The notes under the pieces were generated by a model. The model worked only from the letters and a program-made list of their open reading frames with translations. It searched no databases and was not told where the DNA came from. From Priestia taiwanensis (GTDB taxonomy: Bacteria > Bacillota > Bacilli > Bacillales > Bacillaceae_G): 64,000 nucleotides of DNA. Positions 34,226-42,665 of this stretch are shown here, piece by piece. The position numbers and the translations under genes are program-made. The DNA is taken from NCBI RefSeq assembly GCF_014638355.1, contig NZ_BMFK01000001.1, positions 883,160-947,159 of the forward strand, read 5' to 3'. Position 1 is the stretch's first letter. The number at the start of each line of letters is the position of its first letter.

Positions 34226-35221
34226 TCAATAGCTTGTTAAAAATACTTTTCCTTTTGTTTTATTGACAGATTCAACCACATCAACAGCTTTTATTACATC
34301 GATTAGGTCATACATAGAATTCACGCTCATTAAATGTAACTTCTTATCCTCAATCAAATTAATTATGTGCTTAAAAGTTTTGTGCCATGTATCTATTGAA
34401 ACATTATTATTCCAATTTCGTAAATGAAACATATTAGCATTTACTCCTACTTTATTTACAATATCTGTCCAATTTACTTGTATTCCCGATAGAAGACCTA
34501 TGCTTAAAAAATTCCCATTAGGACGCAAACAAAAAGCCAATTCATTTCCATCTAAGCCCCCAATAGAATCAATAGCAGCATCTGCACCTATTCCGTTTGT
34601 AAGTTCCATCACTGACTCATAGAGTGGAATAGTAGAAGTATCTATTACATAAGAAGCACCAAGATGAAGTAACTCCTCTGTATATGTATTATTTCTTGTA
34701 ACTGCAATTAATCGAAAACCTAAAATCTGCGATAATTGAGCAAAAAGATGTCCGATAGAAGAACCACAAGCATTTACTAATAAAACATCATTAGATTTTA
34801 GTTTTAAAACTTCCGTACAAGTCACCCACGCTGTAACTGGATTGATATACATTTGTGAAGCTGTCAAATCATCAATAGAAGCAGGTATAGGAACAAGGAA
34901 GTCTACTGATGTCTTAACAAATTCTTGCCACGTACCCTCCCCACGTAAAGGTAAAACACGTTTACCAATGAAACTTTTGGAAACGAGAGGCCCTACACTT
35001 TCGACAATGCCAACGCCTTCATAACCAGGTATATTAGGCAACGGAATTCTATGTGCATATGCTCCCCTTATTGGAATTAAGTCAGATGGATTCATAGGTC
35101 GTGCTAGCATTCGAACTAGAACCTCTTTGTCTTTTGGAAGCTCTATATTTTTGTATTCAACTTTTAACACATCTTTAGGGCTACCGAAACCATGAAATGT
35201 AATATATTTACTATGCAACAT
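34226..35221 (-). CDS. zinc-independent MDR reductase (quinone / enoyl reductase-like)
   Basis: A 331-residue medium-chain dehydrogenase of the quinone-oxidoreductase/MECR branch. It lacks the zinc ligands. Typical motifs are ARPMNPSDLIPIRGAY, IPGYEGVGIVESVG, the cofactor loop VNACGSSIGHLFAQL and GADAAIDSIGG. The start is taken as ATG 35221, which follows AAGGAGGG; an in-frame ATG 27 bp upstream lacks one. It uses NADPH by analogy; the substrate is unknown. Monocistronic between two strong terminators. Confidence 0.87.
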   Translation of the reverse strand: MLHSKYITFHGFGSPKDVLKVEYKNIELPKDKEVLVRMLARPMNPSDLIPIRGAYAHRIPLPNIPGYEGVGIVESVGPLVSKSFIGKRVLPLRGEGTWQEFVKTSVDFLVPIPASIDDLTASQMYINPVTAWVTCTEVLKLKSNDVLLVNACGSSIGHLFAQLSQILGFRLIAVTRNNTYTEELLHLGASYVIDTSTIPLYESVMELTNGIGADAAIDSIGGLDGNELAFCLRPNGNFLSIGLLSGIQVNWTDIVNKVGVNANMFHLRNWNNNVSIDTWHKTFKHIINLIEDKKLHLMSVNSMYDLIDVIKAVDVVESVNKTKGKVFLTSY

Positions 35222-35283
35222 AGATCCCTCCTTAATTACTAAAATCATTACACTATAATGATTTTATACTAGATAATAAGCTA

Positions 35284-35324
35284 GAAAACCCTTTTGAAAT
35301 AGAGTTATTTCAAAAGGGTTTTCT
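35284..35324. terminator. 17-bp perfect hairpin
   Basis: Arms GAAAACCCTTTTGAAAT and ATTTCAAAAGGGTTTTC with a 6-nt loop, upstream of the reductase gene; probable terminator for transcription entering from either side. Confidence 0.75.
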
Positions 35325-35453
35325 TTATAGGCTAGCATTAGCCCAATCTAAGCTATTGAGATATTTTCAAAATGAAAAATTTATATCTCTACAGTTATTT
35401 CTCTCATTTTTTCATTTTGGAAAACAATCAAATTATTAAGTTAATGGAACTTG

Positions 35454-35496
35454 TTAATAAAAAGTGCTTATCTTAAACTGGCCATGCACTTTTTAT
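35454..35496 (-). terminator. hairpin after the 114-residue membrane protein gene
   Basis: Arms AATAAAAAGTGC and GCACTTTTTATT around a loop of about 19 nt, with T-rich sequence on the minus strand. Confidence 0.6.
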
Positions 35497-35555
35497 TTCT
35501 TAAAAACTAAATTACCATACTAATTTTTATAATATGTACAGTAAATAAAAAATGG

Positions 35556-35900
35556 TTACATCGATTGATAAAAAACTACTCCCAATATCCCTGCCAAACA
35601 AATTAAAAATCCTATATTTCTAATGCTCTTAATTTGATTACGTATTCCACTCAAACATGCTAATAAAGCAACGAAAGAAAAAATACTCCAGTATGTAACA
35701 GTTGAAATTAGAAGGTCCTGCTCAAGATCAATTCCCACTGCCCAACCTATAAAAGGCATAGCAATAAATAAAAAGCAAATTAACCCCATTACACCAGCAA
35801 AAATTTTTCGGTGTTTAATTCCTTCTATTATTAAGACGATTCCTCCAATCGTTCCACATGCTACAAGTATTGGCATGAAAAAGACCCAAAGCAATGCCAT
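35556..35900 (-). CDS. small four-helix membrane protein
   Basis: A 114-residue integral membrane protein with hydrophobic stretches at about residues 5-26, 33-53, 64-84 and 94-112 and few charged residues. No family recognised. It stands alone with AAAGGAG before the ATG and a terminator after it. Confidence 0.7.
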   Translation of the reverse strand: MALLWVFFMPILVACGTIGGIVLIIEGIKHRKIFAGVMGLICFLFIAMPFIGWAVGIDLEQDLLISTVTYWSIFSFVALLACLSGIRNQIKSIRNIGFLICLAGILGVVFYQSM

Positions 35901-36127
35901 ATGTAAACACTCCTTTTATGATAAAATAATTTAATTTTACAAACTAATTTATCAATTTTTTTCTATACTTAATTACTAGCATATCATAATAAATTCCTTA
36001 GAACACAAAAAACATCAAAATCAAAGCCTATTTCCCTCTTATTTACACATGTATTTTTGAACAAAGATTCACGTTTAGCATTCATGTATATATAAAATAC
36101 ATAGTATAACATAAAAAAATCTCAATC

Positions 36128-36178
36128 AATAAAGGACAATACATATTTCATCTGACGAATATGTATTGTCCTTTATTT
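36128..36178 (-). terminator. 20-bp perfect hairpin terminator
   Basis: Arms 36128-36147 and 36158-36177 are exact reverse complements (AATAAAGGACAATACATATT). It lies directly after the stop of the frameshifted gene at 36181. Confidence 0.85.
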
Positions 36179-36180
36179 AA

Positions 36181-36560
36181 TCAAAACATAGAGACTTCTC
36201 CTCCAGGCAATGTACATACATCAAACCCATCGTTTCCTTGTAACGTCCAGCCTTCAAAGTAACTACTTGCGTGAAATAATTCAAAGGTTAGACTGTCTTC
36301 CAACTTGATAATAAATATTAATTGTTCATAAAAAGAGATATCTACTATCTTCTTTGAAATAAGTAGTTCTTTTACATTTGCATGTGAGAATTTTTTTGTT
36401 CGGAAATACAATCCGTTTCACCTAATATAATTTCTTTCCCTTTACGTATTCTCCAAGGACATTCGACCATTAGCAATCCTTTTTCGAAAATAATACTAAA
36501 AAGCATGTCAATACTTAGAGCGGCAATGGATATGACGTTTTCATGTGCGCTTAGGATATC
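36181..36560 (-). pseudogene. frameshifted conserved hypothetical protein
   Basis: The second half is open from 36411 (YFRTKKFSHANVKELLISKK to ..LPGGEVSMF). The first half lies one frame away (ENVISIAALSIDMLFSIIFE, KGLLMVECPWRIRKGKEIIL, GETDCISEQK). The frames join at a run of seven A's; one extra A would restore GETDCISEQKKFSHANV. At the 5' end a good AGGAGG is followed by no in-frame ATG, so there is probably a second lesion. It resembles a family of small Bacillus proteins with an ECPWR..G motif; function unknown. Confidence 0.6.
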
Positions 36561-36906
36561 TTACGTCCTCCTTTAATGTATAACCAAAATAAAAACCTAA
36601 ACCCTTACGCCTCCACTCCACTACGTTCCGTTCTCCGCTATCTATTAATTATTTTATCAATTAAATTAATACTTATATTATCGATAATGTAAGACTACGA
36701 TTATTGTAACGAAGTAGAAATGAAACCAAATATTTTAAGCCTTTTAGTTATTCATACAGTAGTTAAGTATTATTTCCGCCTTAGAAGTTGTTTATGTTTG
36801 GTATAATGCTTAATACGTACAGTTACGTATTGCTAGAAATGCAACGCACAGTCTCGGACAAGCTAGATGAAGTATTTAAAAACGTGTGACCAACAGGGGG
36901 AATACG
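36561..36906. other. intergenic region, no supported gene
   Basis: About 345 bp. A short plus-strand frame at 36806-36889 (LNTYSYVLLEMQRTVSDKLD..) looks coding-like but has no ribosome site. The 13-mer TACAGTTACGTAT (about 36818) also occurs near 22850, so a dispersed repeat is possible. Confidence 0.4.
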
Positions 36907-38088
36907 TTAAAGTAGCCCTAAAAGTACCCCACCAATAACTCCTGTAACAACAACGATCCAAGGAGCTACTTTCCAGTACATTAACATACTGAATAAAATA
37001 GCAGCAAAAGCAAAATCAACAGGAGTTAAAATCGCACTCGTCCAAATAGGATCATAAAATGCGGCGATTAAAATACCAACAACTGCTGCATTAACCCCCA
37101 TAAAGGCACCTTTAATGTTACGATTGCGTCTTAGTTTATCCCAAAATGGTAAAGCACCAAGAATCAATAAAAATGCTGGTAAGAAAATAGCAATAGTCGC
37201 AATTAACGCACCTTGCCATCCGTTAATAATCGCTCCAATATACGCAGCAAATGTAAATAGTGGACCTGGCATAGCTTGCGTTGCACCATACCCCGCTAGG
37301 AATACTTCTTCACTTAACCACCCTGTCGGAACAAATTCTCGTTCTAATAACGGAAGAACAACATGCCCCCCACCGAATACTAACGAACCTGCACGATAGA
37401 AACTATCGAACATTGTCACCCATTCAAGCGAAGTAATTTCTCTTATAATAGGCAATGCAAGTAGTAGTCCGAAAAATAATGCTAAACAAGTAGCTCCAAA
37501 TCGTTTTGATAATGGAAAATGGAAAGATGCTTCTTCTTTGCTTTCTATATTCTTATATAATAGATACCCAACGGCCCCAGCTATTAAGATAACACCTACT
37601 TGTGTAAAAGCTGTTTGCCATACTAATGTTCCGACTAAAGCAAAAAGTACAAGTGACTTTCGTTGTAAATCGGGCGCTAGTTTCTCCGCCATACCAACAA
37701 TTGCATGCGCTACAATTGCAACCGCAACAATTTTCAATCCATGAATCCAACTAGCTTCGCCAATTCCGAATCCTTGTAGTAATAATGCAAATAATATAAG
37801 TGCAATAACAGAAGGAAGGGTAAAACCAATAAATGCTAAAATCCCCCCTAGCAGGCCGCCTCTCATCACACCAATCCCAATACCAACTTGACTACTAGCT
37901 GGGCCAGGTAAGAACTGACAAAGTGCTACAAGATCGACATAGCTTTTCTCATCCATCCATTTTCTTTTTCGAACATATTCTTCATAGAAATACCCTAGGT
38001 GCGCAACTGGACCACCAAATGATGTACAGCCAAGACGCATAGAAACGAGTAGTATTTCCCATAATGTTGCATATGTAGGTTTCTTCAT
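36907..38088 (-). CDS. chrA: chromate transporter (CHR family)
   Basis: A 393-residue, 10-12 helix membrane protein built from two homologous CHR halves: LGCTSFGGPVAHLGYFYEEY in the first and GSLVFGGGHVVLPLLEREFV in the second. The family motif for the loop after the first half (LCQFLPGPASSQVGIGIG) and its partner (ATQAMPGPLFTFAAYIG) are both present. It exports chromate by proton or sulfate coupling in characterised members. The start is placed at ATG 38088 with AAAGGG 8 nt upstream; the frame is open further upstream. Confidence 0.9.
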   Translation of the reverse strand: MKKPTYATLWEILLVSMRLGCTSFGGPVAHLGYFYEEYVRKRKWMDEKSYVDLVALCQFLPGPASSQVGIGIGVMRGGLLGGILAFIGFTLPSVIALILFALLLQGFGIGEASWIHGLKIVAVAIVAHAIVGMAEKLAPDLQRKSLVLFALVGTLVWQTAFTQVGVILIAGAVGYLLYKNIESKEEASFHFPLSKRFGATCLALFFGLLLALPIIREITSLEWVTMFDSFYRAGSLVFGGGHVVLPLLEREFVPTGWLSEEVFLAGYGATQAMPGPLFTFAAYIGAIINGWQGALIATIAIFLPAFLLILGALPFWDKLRRNRNIKGAFMGVNAAVVGILIAAFYDPIWTSAILTPVDFAFAAILFSMLMYWKVAPWIVVVTGVIGGVLLGLL

Positions 38089-38178
38089 CCCACCAACCCT
38101 TTCATTATTGTGTATATGATGTAGAAAAACGGCTTTTATTATATCATGTGCTCTTCTACTCATGTATATGGATCATGT

Positions 38179-38219
38179 AAAAAAGCTGTTAAGACGTCTC
38201 TTGTCTTAACAGCTTTTTA
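38179..38219 (-). terminator. terminator of the DUF2653 operon
   Basis: Stem AAAAAGCTGTTAAGAC / GTCTTAACAGCTTTTT with a 7-nt loop and T-rich ends, just after the DUF2653 gene. Confidence 0.88.
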
Positions 38220-38229
38220 TAGAAAACTA

Positions 38230-38523
38230 TTAAACTTTCGCGATTGCGATAATTCCTTCTTCGTCATCTAACTTTAGCTCAATGCGTGCCGCAAATGGAT
38301 CAATGTTGTATTCTGAATCAAGCCATAAACGAATTGCTTCAATATAATTAATTTTGATTAAAACTTGTGTACGGCCATCAACTTCTACTTCTGCCGAGAA
38401 GCCATATTCGTCATCATACATTAATTCTACATCTACTTCTTGCGGTGTTACTTGACGCTTATCCGCGGTGTAGACACAAAGAGCGTTAATGATTTCTTGT
38501 TCAGAAATTTTTATTGTTTCCAT
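38230..38523 (-). CDS. DUF2653 (YxcD-like) protein
   Basis: A 97-residue acidic soluble protein: ISEQEIINALCVYTADKRQV, VDVELMYDDEYGFSAEVEV and RIELKLDDEEGIIAI match the Bacillus YxcD/DUF2653 family, which has no known function. It overlaps the preceding exported membrane protein gene by 13 bp, so the two form an operon. The operon promoter carries a GTTCTTATGAAC palindrome. Confidence 0.75.
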   Translation of the reverse strand: METIKISEQEIINALCVYTADKRQVTPQEVDVELMYDDEYGFSAEVEVDGRTQVLIKINYIEAIRLWLDSEYNIDPFAARIELKLDDEEGIIAIAKV

Positions 38524-38936
38524 GCTGCTTCTTCCACCTTTTTCTTACGCTTGTTTTTGAAGTGTTTGAAAATACGAATAGCAATTAGAACGATACCTGC
38601 CATCAGTAAAGCGTTCACCATAAATGCTAAAATTTCACCAAACATACCCATGCCAGAGAATAAACTTCCTAATAATAAACCACCAAGTCCACCAAGAAGC
38701 ATACCTTTCATGAATCCACCTTTGCTGCTTTTTGTTGTCTCAGGCGTTGTTTTCTTTGCATTTACGTTGCTATCTTCTTTTTTATTTACATTTGAATTGT
38801 TTTGCTTTGGTTTTGAATCATATGATTTTTTACCTGATTTGTAGCTTTTCGCGTCAACTGTACCTACTGATACAAATGATACTGTTGCGAATACTAACAT
38901 AAAAGCTGTACATATTACCATAATTTTCTTAAACAT
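38511..38936 (-). CDS. exported glycine-zipper membrane protein
   Basis: A 141-residue protein with a signal peptide (KKIMVICTAFMLVFATVSF, cleavage near VDA), a lysine/asparagine-rich low-complexity linker (residues 32-70), a glycine-rich helix (GGFMKGMLLGGLGGLLLGSL) and a second membrane helix (ILAFMVNALLMAGIVLIAI) before a basic tail. First gene of a two-gene operon with the DUF2653 protein. The function is unknown. Confidence 0.75.
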   Translation of the reverse strand: MFKKIMVICTAFMLVFATVSFVSVGTVDAKSYKSGKKSYDSKPKQNNSNVNKKEDSNVNAKKTTPETTKSSKGGFMKGMLLGGLGGLLLGSLFSGMGMFGEILAFMVNALLMAGIVLIAIRIFKHFKNKRKKKVEEAAWKQ

Positions 38937-39004
38937 AATCGTTTCATTCTCCTCTTTTACTAGTTTAATTGGTTGCTAGGTTCTATATTTTGTTCTAACA
39001 ATTA

Positions 39005-39047
39005 GTTCTTATGAACCTATTATATGAACTTTTTTGTAAAAAAGCAA
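39005..39047 (-). promoter_or_regulatory. promoter and operator of the glycine-zipper/DUF2653 operon
   Basis: On the minus strand: -35 TTGCTT (39042-39047), 17-bp spacer, -10 TATAAT (39019-39024), then palindrome GTTCTTATGAAC (39005-39016) at the start of transcription. A half site (ATATGAAC reading plus) overlaps the -10. Same 12-mer family as upstream of the DUF1836 gene. Confidence 0.8.
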
Positions 39048-39077
39048 GTAATAGTTTCTTTTTTTAATAAAAAAGCT

Positions 39078-39089
39078 GTTCATATGAAC
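39078..39089. promoter_or_regulatory. middle copy of the GTTCATATGAAC palindrome
   Basis: Perfect 12-bp palindrome about 30 bp upstream of the minus-strand -35. It could allow looping between the two promoters or act as an auxiliary repressor site. Confidence 0.65.
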
Positions 39090-39473
39090 TCAACGATAAT
39101 AAACAGAAGAAATAGCCTATAACATAAGCTGTTTCTTCTGTTTATTTTTTTTAAGATATAGATAGTTATTTCTTTTCAAACTCCAATGCACTCTTAATAT
39201 ATTAATTCTATTATAATACCCCTTAATTTAACTAAATCATATATCGTCTAACTTGACATCTTATATGTCCCGATGAATATCTTTATAAAAAACATTTAAA
39301 TAGGAAATAATTAACTATATCTTATGAAGTAAAACGATTCACCAATGTGTATAGACTTCCTCCGTGTATCTTCTACTCATATGATATATAAAGTCTAAAT
39401 AACATTTTATTCACACAATAGTCAATATTAGTGCTAGACGTCTATATTTCTAATAAAAAAACTAATAATTCAT
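39090..39473. other. intergenic region between the divergent DUF units
   Basis: About 380 bp of AT-rich sequence between the middle palindrome and the DUF1836 promoter. It contains a short hairpin (AACAGAAGAAATAG / GCTGTTTCTTCTGTT) at about 39112-39144; nothing else is seen. Confidence 0.45.
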
Positions 39474-39516
39474 TTGACTTCACAACCGACAATGCATATG
39501 ATTAGTTCATAAGAAC
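39474..39516 (+). promoter_or_regulatory. promoter and operator of the DUF1836 gene
   Basis: -35 TTGACT (39474-39479), 17-bp spacer, -10 TATGAT (39497-39502), then GTTCATAAGAAC (39505-39516), the exact reverse complement of the site at 39005. The palindrome overlaps the expected transcription start, a repressor position. Confidence 0.8.
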
Positions 39517-39534
39517 TTTTTTGGAGGTGAACAT

Positions 39535-40311
39535 ATGGAAACATTTCATCTCACTCGAAACGAAATGTCCATGCTCCTTCTATCGCTTAAAGGATGGAGC
39601 GAGAAGAAGCCGTTAACAATTTTACAAGAGGTGTGGGCTAAATCACATCAAAAAGACATTGAAAGTGGTCAAAGTGTTACTGCTTTTATTACAACTGCAC
39701 TAGCACCTATCTTTGAAAAAATTATTAAAATTGAGGAACCAGACTTAGGCTTCTCTCTAAATGAAATTGTTGCACTTGGAAATCAAATTGAAAATACAAA
39801 TTTCTCGATTACCGCTATGCAAAACTGGGTAAAAAGAGATATTAAAGAAATGGTTGGTTCACCGCAACGTGGAAAAAAATATTCGATTGAACAAATCGCT
39901 ATTTTATTTATTGTAGAAGACTTAAAAACTGCGCTTGATTTTGAATCTATCCGTAAATTGTTAGCATTAATTGTTAACGATCCGGCAGACCGCAATGACG
40001 ATTTAATTAACCCTGTGCACCTATACGCTACGTACTCTTCACTATTTGAAGAACTAAACAGCAAAGAAATTACATCGTTACAATCGACAGACACAATTCA
40101 TGCAATTGAAGAAATTATTAAAGAACGTGCAGACGCGCTTGCAGCTAACTTCGAGCAAGCTAGCACGGAACAGCGTGAAGCAATTCGCAATGTAATTATT
40201 ATTGCAACATTATCCGTACACACAGCATACGTACAACGATTAGCAAAACGATATGTATCTGCAACGTTGTTCTTACAGCAACTATACGTAACACCAAAGA
40301 AAAGTGAATAA
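39535..40311 (+). CDS. DUF1836 protein, probable DNA-binding regulator
   Basis: A 258-residue protein. Residues 60-170 match the DUF1836 pattern, a MerR-like winged-helix: FSLNEIVALGNQIENTNFSI, TAMQNWVKRDIKEMVGSPQR, GKKYSIEQIAILFIVEDLK. The C-terminal third is helical. GGAGG lies 8 nt before the ATG. It faces the glycine-zipper/DUF2653 operon, and the same 12-bp palindrome sits at the start of both transcripts, which points to autorepression plus control of the divergent operon. Confidence 0.75.
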   Translation: METFHLTRNEMSMLLLSLKGWSEKKPLTILQEVWAKSHQKDIESGQSVTAFITTALAPIFEKIIKIEEPDLGFSLNEIVALGNQIENTNFSITAMQNWVKRDIKEMVGSPQRGKKYSIEQIAILFIVEDLKTALDFESIRKLLALIVNDPADRNDDLINPVHLYATYSSLFEELNSKEITSLQSTDTIHAIEEIIKERADALAANFEQASTEQREAIRNVIIIATLSVHTAYVQRLAKRYVSATLFLQQLYVTPKKSE

Positions 40312-40316
40312 TGTAT

Positions 40317-40352
40317 AAAAAGAGCTCAGAATACAATCTGAGCTCTTTTACT
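40317..40352 (+). terminator. terminator of the DUF1836 gene
   Basis: Stem AAAAGAGCTCAGA / TCTGAGCTCTTTT with a short loop, 6 bp after the stop codon. Confidence 0.88.
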
Positions 40353-40440
40353 ATTTAATCATTTTTTCATTAATAAGTCTTTCACTGTCTATTACTTCTT
40401 TCCGTGCATGATTTGAGGGAAATATACTACCACTCTTCCT

Positions 40441-41895
40441 CTAGACTTGTATCATATTCTTCTCATGAATACGGTACTGTAAGTCTGCGACATTTTGAAT
40501 AAACGCTCTGTCATGAGATACAAATACAATTGTTCCTTTATATCCCTTCATAAATCGCTCCAACGCTTCAATCGCATGAATATCTAAGAAATTCGTTGGT
40601 TCATCTAATAATAAAATATTGTATTCTCCTAAAAACAACAGGCATAATTGAAGACGAATTGCCTCTCCACCACTAAGTGAATGAACACTTTTGAGTAAAT
40701 CTGTACCAACAAACTGCATTGAGTGTAACACGGTTCTTAAAAAGACTTCTTCATAATCAGAACGACTCTTCACAAATTCTAGAACTGTCTCATCACTAGA
40801 AAAGTGATAACTCATTTGCCGGAAATAACCGATTTTCGCTTTGGGTGAGATGATTAAATTAGAACCATTATGCGCAATGTGGCGCAATAACGTACTTTTT
40901 CCAATTCCGTTCGCTCCAATAACAGCTATCGTCTTACCTAGTGGAAATTGAAAATTAACATCTTCCACTAACACTCTGTCATTTATTTCGAGTTTCAATT
41001 GTTCGGCCATAAGCGGAAACTTATTATGCATTGCTAATACTTCTGATTGTCGAAATACAATATGTCTTTCATTGCAAACGGCTTCTACTTCTTCAAGCTT
41101 CGCCATACGCTGTTCAATTGCTTTCGCTGCACGGTGCAATGCTTTTTGACTTGTTCCTTTTGATTTTGTCTCGATCATTCGATTCGCCAATGATTTCGAT
41201 TCCTTTTTCGACATGCTTCCGGCTTGAGCAACTTTTCTTGCCTTTTTCATTTTATCTGCTGCTGCCCGTTCAAGACGATTCTTTTCTTTTAAGAAACGTT
41301 CATGACCTTCTTGTTGTTGTTCTCGTTCTAATTGTTTCTGAGCGATGTACTCACTATAATTCCCTTTATATACATGGACTTCTCCATCACGCACTTCCCA
41401 AATTGTCGTCACGAGTTCATCTAATAAGATACGGTCATGACTAATTAACAGAAGTGCTCCGTAATAATACGTTAATTCTTCACGTAAAAAGGTAATGCCT
41501 TCACCATCTAAGTGGGTCGTTGGTTCATCTATTAACAGCGCTTCATGATAATATGAAAAGAGCTGTGCAAGCTTCAACCTTGTTTGTTCACCACCACTTA
41601 ACGAATCGGTATTTGTTGGTACAGCTAATCTGCTAAGTAATGCAATATCTGCTTCATTCCTAGTAGATACAGCTAATTGTTCGAAATAACCTGGTTCGAC
41701 ATATTGATGCACTTTCCCACTTGTCGGCTTCAATTTATCAGCTAGTAATTGTAATAACGTACTTTTCCCCGCACCATTCTTCCCAACAATGCCAATCCGA
41801 TCAAATTGATGTACCGCTAATCGTTCAATTTTCATTACTTCTTTATCTAAATAACTCACTTCAATATTTTCTAATTCAAAACAAACTTTTTCCAT
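40441..41895 (-). CDS. ABC-F family ATPase, probable ribosome protection protein
   Basis: A 484-residue protein with two ABC domains and no membrane segment. First domain: GKNGAGKSTLL, LSGGEQTRLKLAQL, ALLIDEPTTHLD. Second: GANGIGKSTLLRH, LSGGEAIRLQLCLL, ILLLDEPTNFLD. The linker between them (about residues 185-285) is the basic helical arm that reaches the ribosome E/P site. It resembles Vga/VmlR/ExpZ-type antibiotic-resistance ABC-F proteins, though somewhat short; the drug class cannot be read from sequence. The attenuator-like leader (uORF and exclusive hairpins) upstream supports drug-inducible expression. Confidence 0.88.
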   Translation of the reverse strand: MEKVCFELENIEVSYLDKEVMKIERLAVHQFDRIGIVGKNGAGKSTLLQLLADKLKPTSGKVHQYVEPGYFEQLAVSTRNEADIALLSRLAVPTNTDSLSGGEQTRLKLAQLFSYYHEALLIDEPTTHLDGEGITFLREELTYYYGALLLISHDRILLDELVTTIWEVRDGEVHVYKGNYSEYIAQKQLEREQQQEGHERFLKEKNRLERAAADKMKKARKVAQAGSMSKKESKSLANRMIETKSKGTSQKALHRAAKAIEQRMAKLEEVEAVCNERHIVFRQSEVLAMHNKFPLMAEQLKLEINDRVLVEDVNFQFPLGKTIAVIGANGIGKSTLLRHIAHNGSNLIISPKAKIGYFRQMSYHFSSDETVLEFVKSRSDYEEVFLRTVLHSMQFVGTDLLKSVHSLSGGEAIRLQLCLLFLGEYNILLLDEPTNFLDIHAIEALERFMKGYKGTIVFVSHDRAFIQNVADLQYRIHEKNMIQV

Positions 41896-41974
41896 GTTCG
41901 CTACCTCCGAAATATGTGATTTCGTATCGATAGCTAGGGATCGATACGAGCTTATTTATCGTTCAAAGCTCGTA

Positions 41975-41998
41975 TCAATAGAATAGCAATGTCATCAT
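41975..41998 (-). CDS. leader peptide MMTLLFY
   Basis: Seven codons and TGA, with a perfect GGAGG 7 nt before the ATG (42006-42010). The stop codon overlaps the first arm of stem 3 in the ABC-F leader. The quality of the ribosome site for such a short frame is the best sign that it is translated as a sensor of stalled ribosomes. Confidence 0.7.
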   Translation of the reverse strand: MMTLLFY

Positions 41999-42010
41999 AC
42001 TTATACCTCC

Positions 42011-42040
42011 AAATAAAAAATACACAGATTGCTCTGTGTA
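42011..42040 (-). terminator. terminator-like hairpin in the ABC-F leader
   Basis: Stem TACACAG / CTGTGTA followed by ATTTTTTATTT on the minus strand, just before the leader-peptide ribosome site. It could prematurely stop the ABC-F transcript. Confidence 0.7.
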
Positions 42041-42246
42041 CAAAAAAACTGTATAAATATCCCGTAGAATGATGAAGATTCTACAATATATCTATCCTGT
42101 ACACATAGCAAATAGCCCCTCTACATGAGTGGTTTTTACGATATATGCCTATAGGAATCAATATACTTGTAGAAATGCCATCTTCACCGCTCCTTTTGAT
42201 TATTTCTCTCATTCTATCTTTTTCCTTCTATAGCTGTCAATAGTAA

Positions 42247-42624
42247 CTATCTTTCAAGTTCAATATACTCTCTCAGGAGTTTCCACGTAGCTTCCTCTTT
42301 TCTCCATATGAACATAAACTGCGCAGCATATGCTTCTCCGTTAATTGTATTCACTTCTCTTCCTACTACAATATATTCTTCTTCACTTTTTCGTGCAACA
42401 CTAGAGAATATCTCAAAACTTTTCTCTGCATCATTATATTCTCGCAAGACACTCGCAATGTCGTAATGATAGCCATACTCTTCAGGTTTATCGAGGTTCG
42501 CATGTGACCAATAACCAACGAATTTTTCAGACATATAGTTGCGAATAGTACTTGCATCTTTCGTTATAAATCCCTCATTCCATGCTTTGAAATAACCTGT
42601 TAATACTTCTTGAATAGGATGCAT
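42247..42624 (-). CDS. NTF2-like (SnoaL/DUF4440-type) protein
   Basis: A 125-residue single-domain alpha+beta cone protein. An N-terminal helix (IQEVLTGYFKAWNEGFITKD) is followed by strands ending in AYAAQFMFIWRKEEATWKLL, the hallmark of the NTF2/SnoaL fold. The family includes isomerases, cyclases and ligand-binding proteins; no catalytic residue can be fixed here. Ribosome site GAGGAGG. Confidence 0.75.
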   Translation of the reverse strand: MHPIQEVLTGYFKAWNEGFITKDASTIRNYMSEKFVGYWSHANLDKPEEYGYHYDIASVLREYNDAEKSFEIFSSVARKSEEEYIVVGREVNTINGEAYAAQFMFIWRKEEATWKLLREYIELER

Positions 42625-42665
42625 ATTTTCTACCTCCTCTCATTAATCGATACCTACGTATCACC

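Larger units (their letters stand above)
35222..35555. other. intergenic region with two terminators
   Basis: About 330 bp with two hairpins (35284-35324 and 35454-35496) and otherwise AT-rich sequence; no gene seen. Confidence 0.5.
41904..42090 (-). promoter_or_regulatory. attenuator leader of the ABC-F gene
   Basis: In transcript order: hairpin GTAGAAT/ATTCTAC (42063-42083), a terminator-like hairpin (42011-42040), a 7-codon uORF, then three hairpins that compete. Stem 3 (41943-41953 with 41966-41976, 11 bp, overlapping the uORF stop), stem 2 (41922-41931 with 41940-41949, 10 bp, sharing bases with stem 3), and stem 1 (41909-41914 with 41919-41924, touching the ABC-F GGAGG at 41904-41908). 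A ribosome stalled on the uORF would break stem 3, allow stem 2 and free the ribosome site. Confidence 0.75.

Noticed and set aside
36806-36889. 27-codon plus-strand frame MLNTYSYVLLEMQR...
   Set aside because: No ribosome site and the start overlaps a possible -10 box; insufficient to call a gene.
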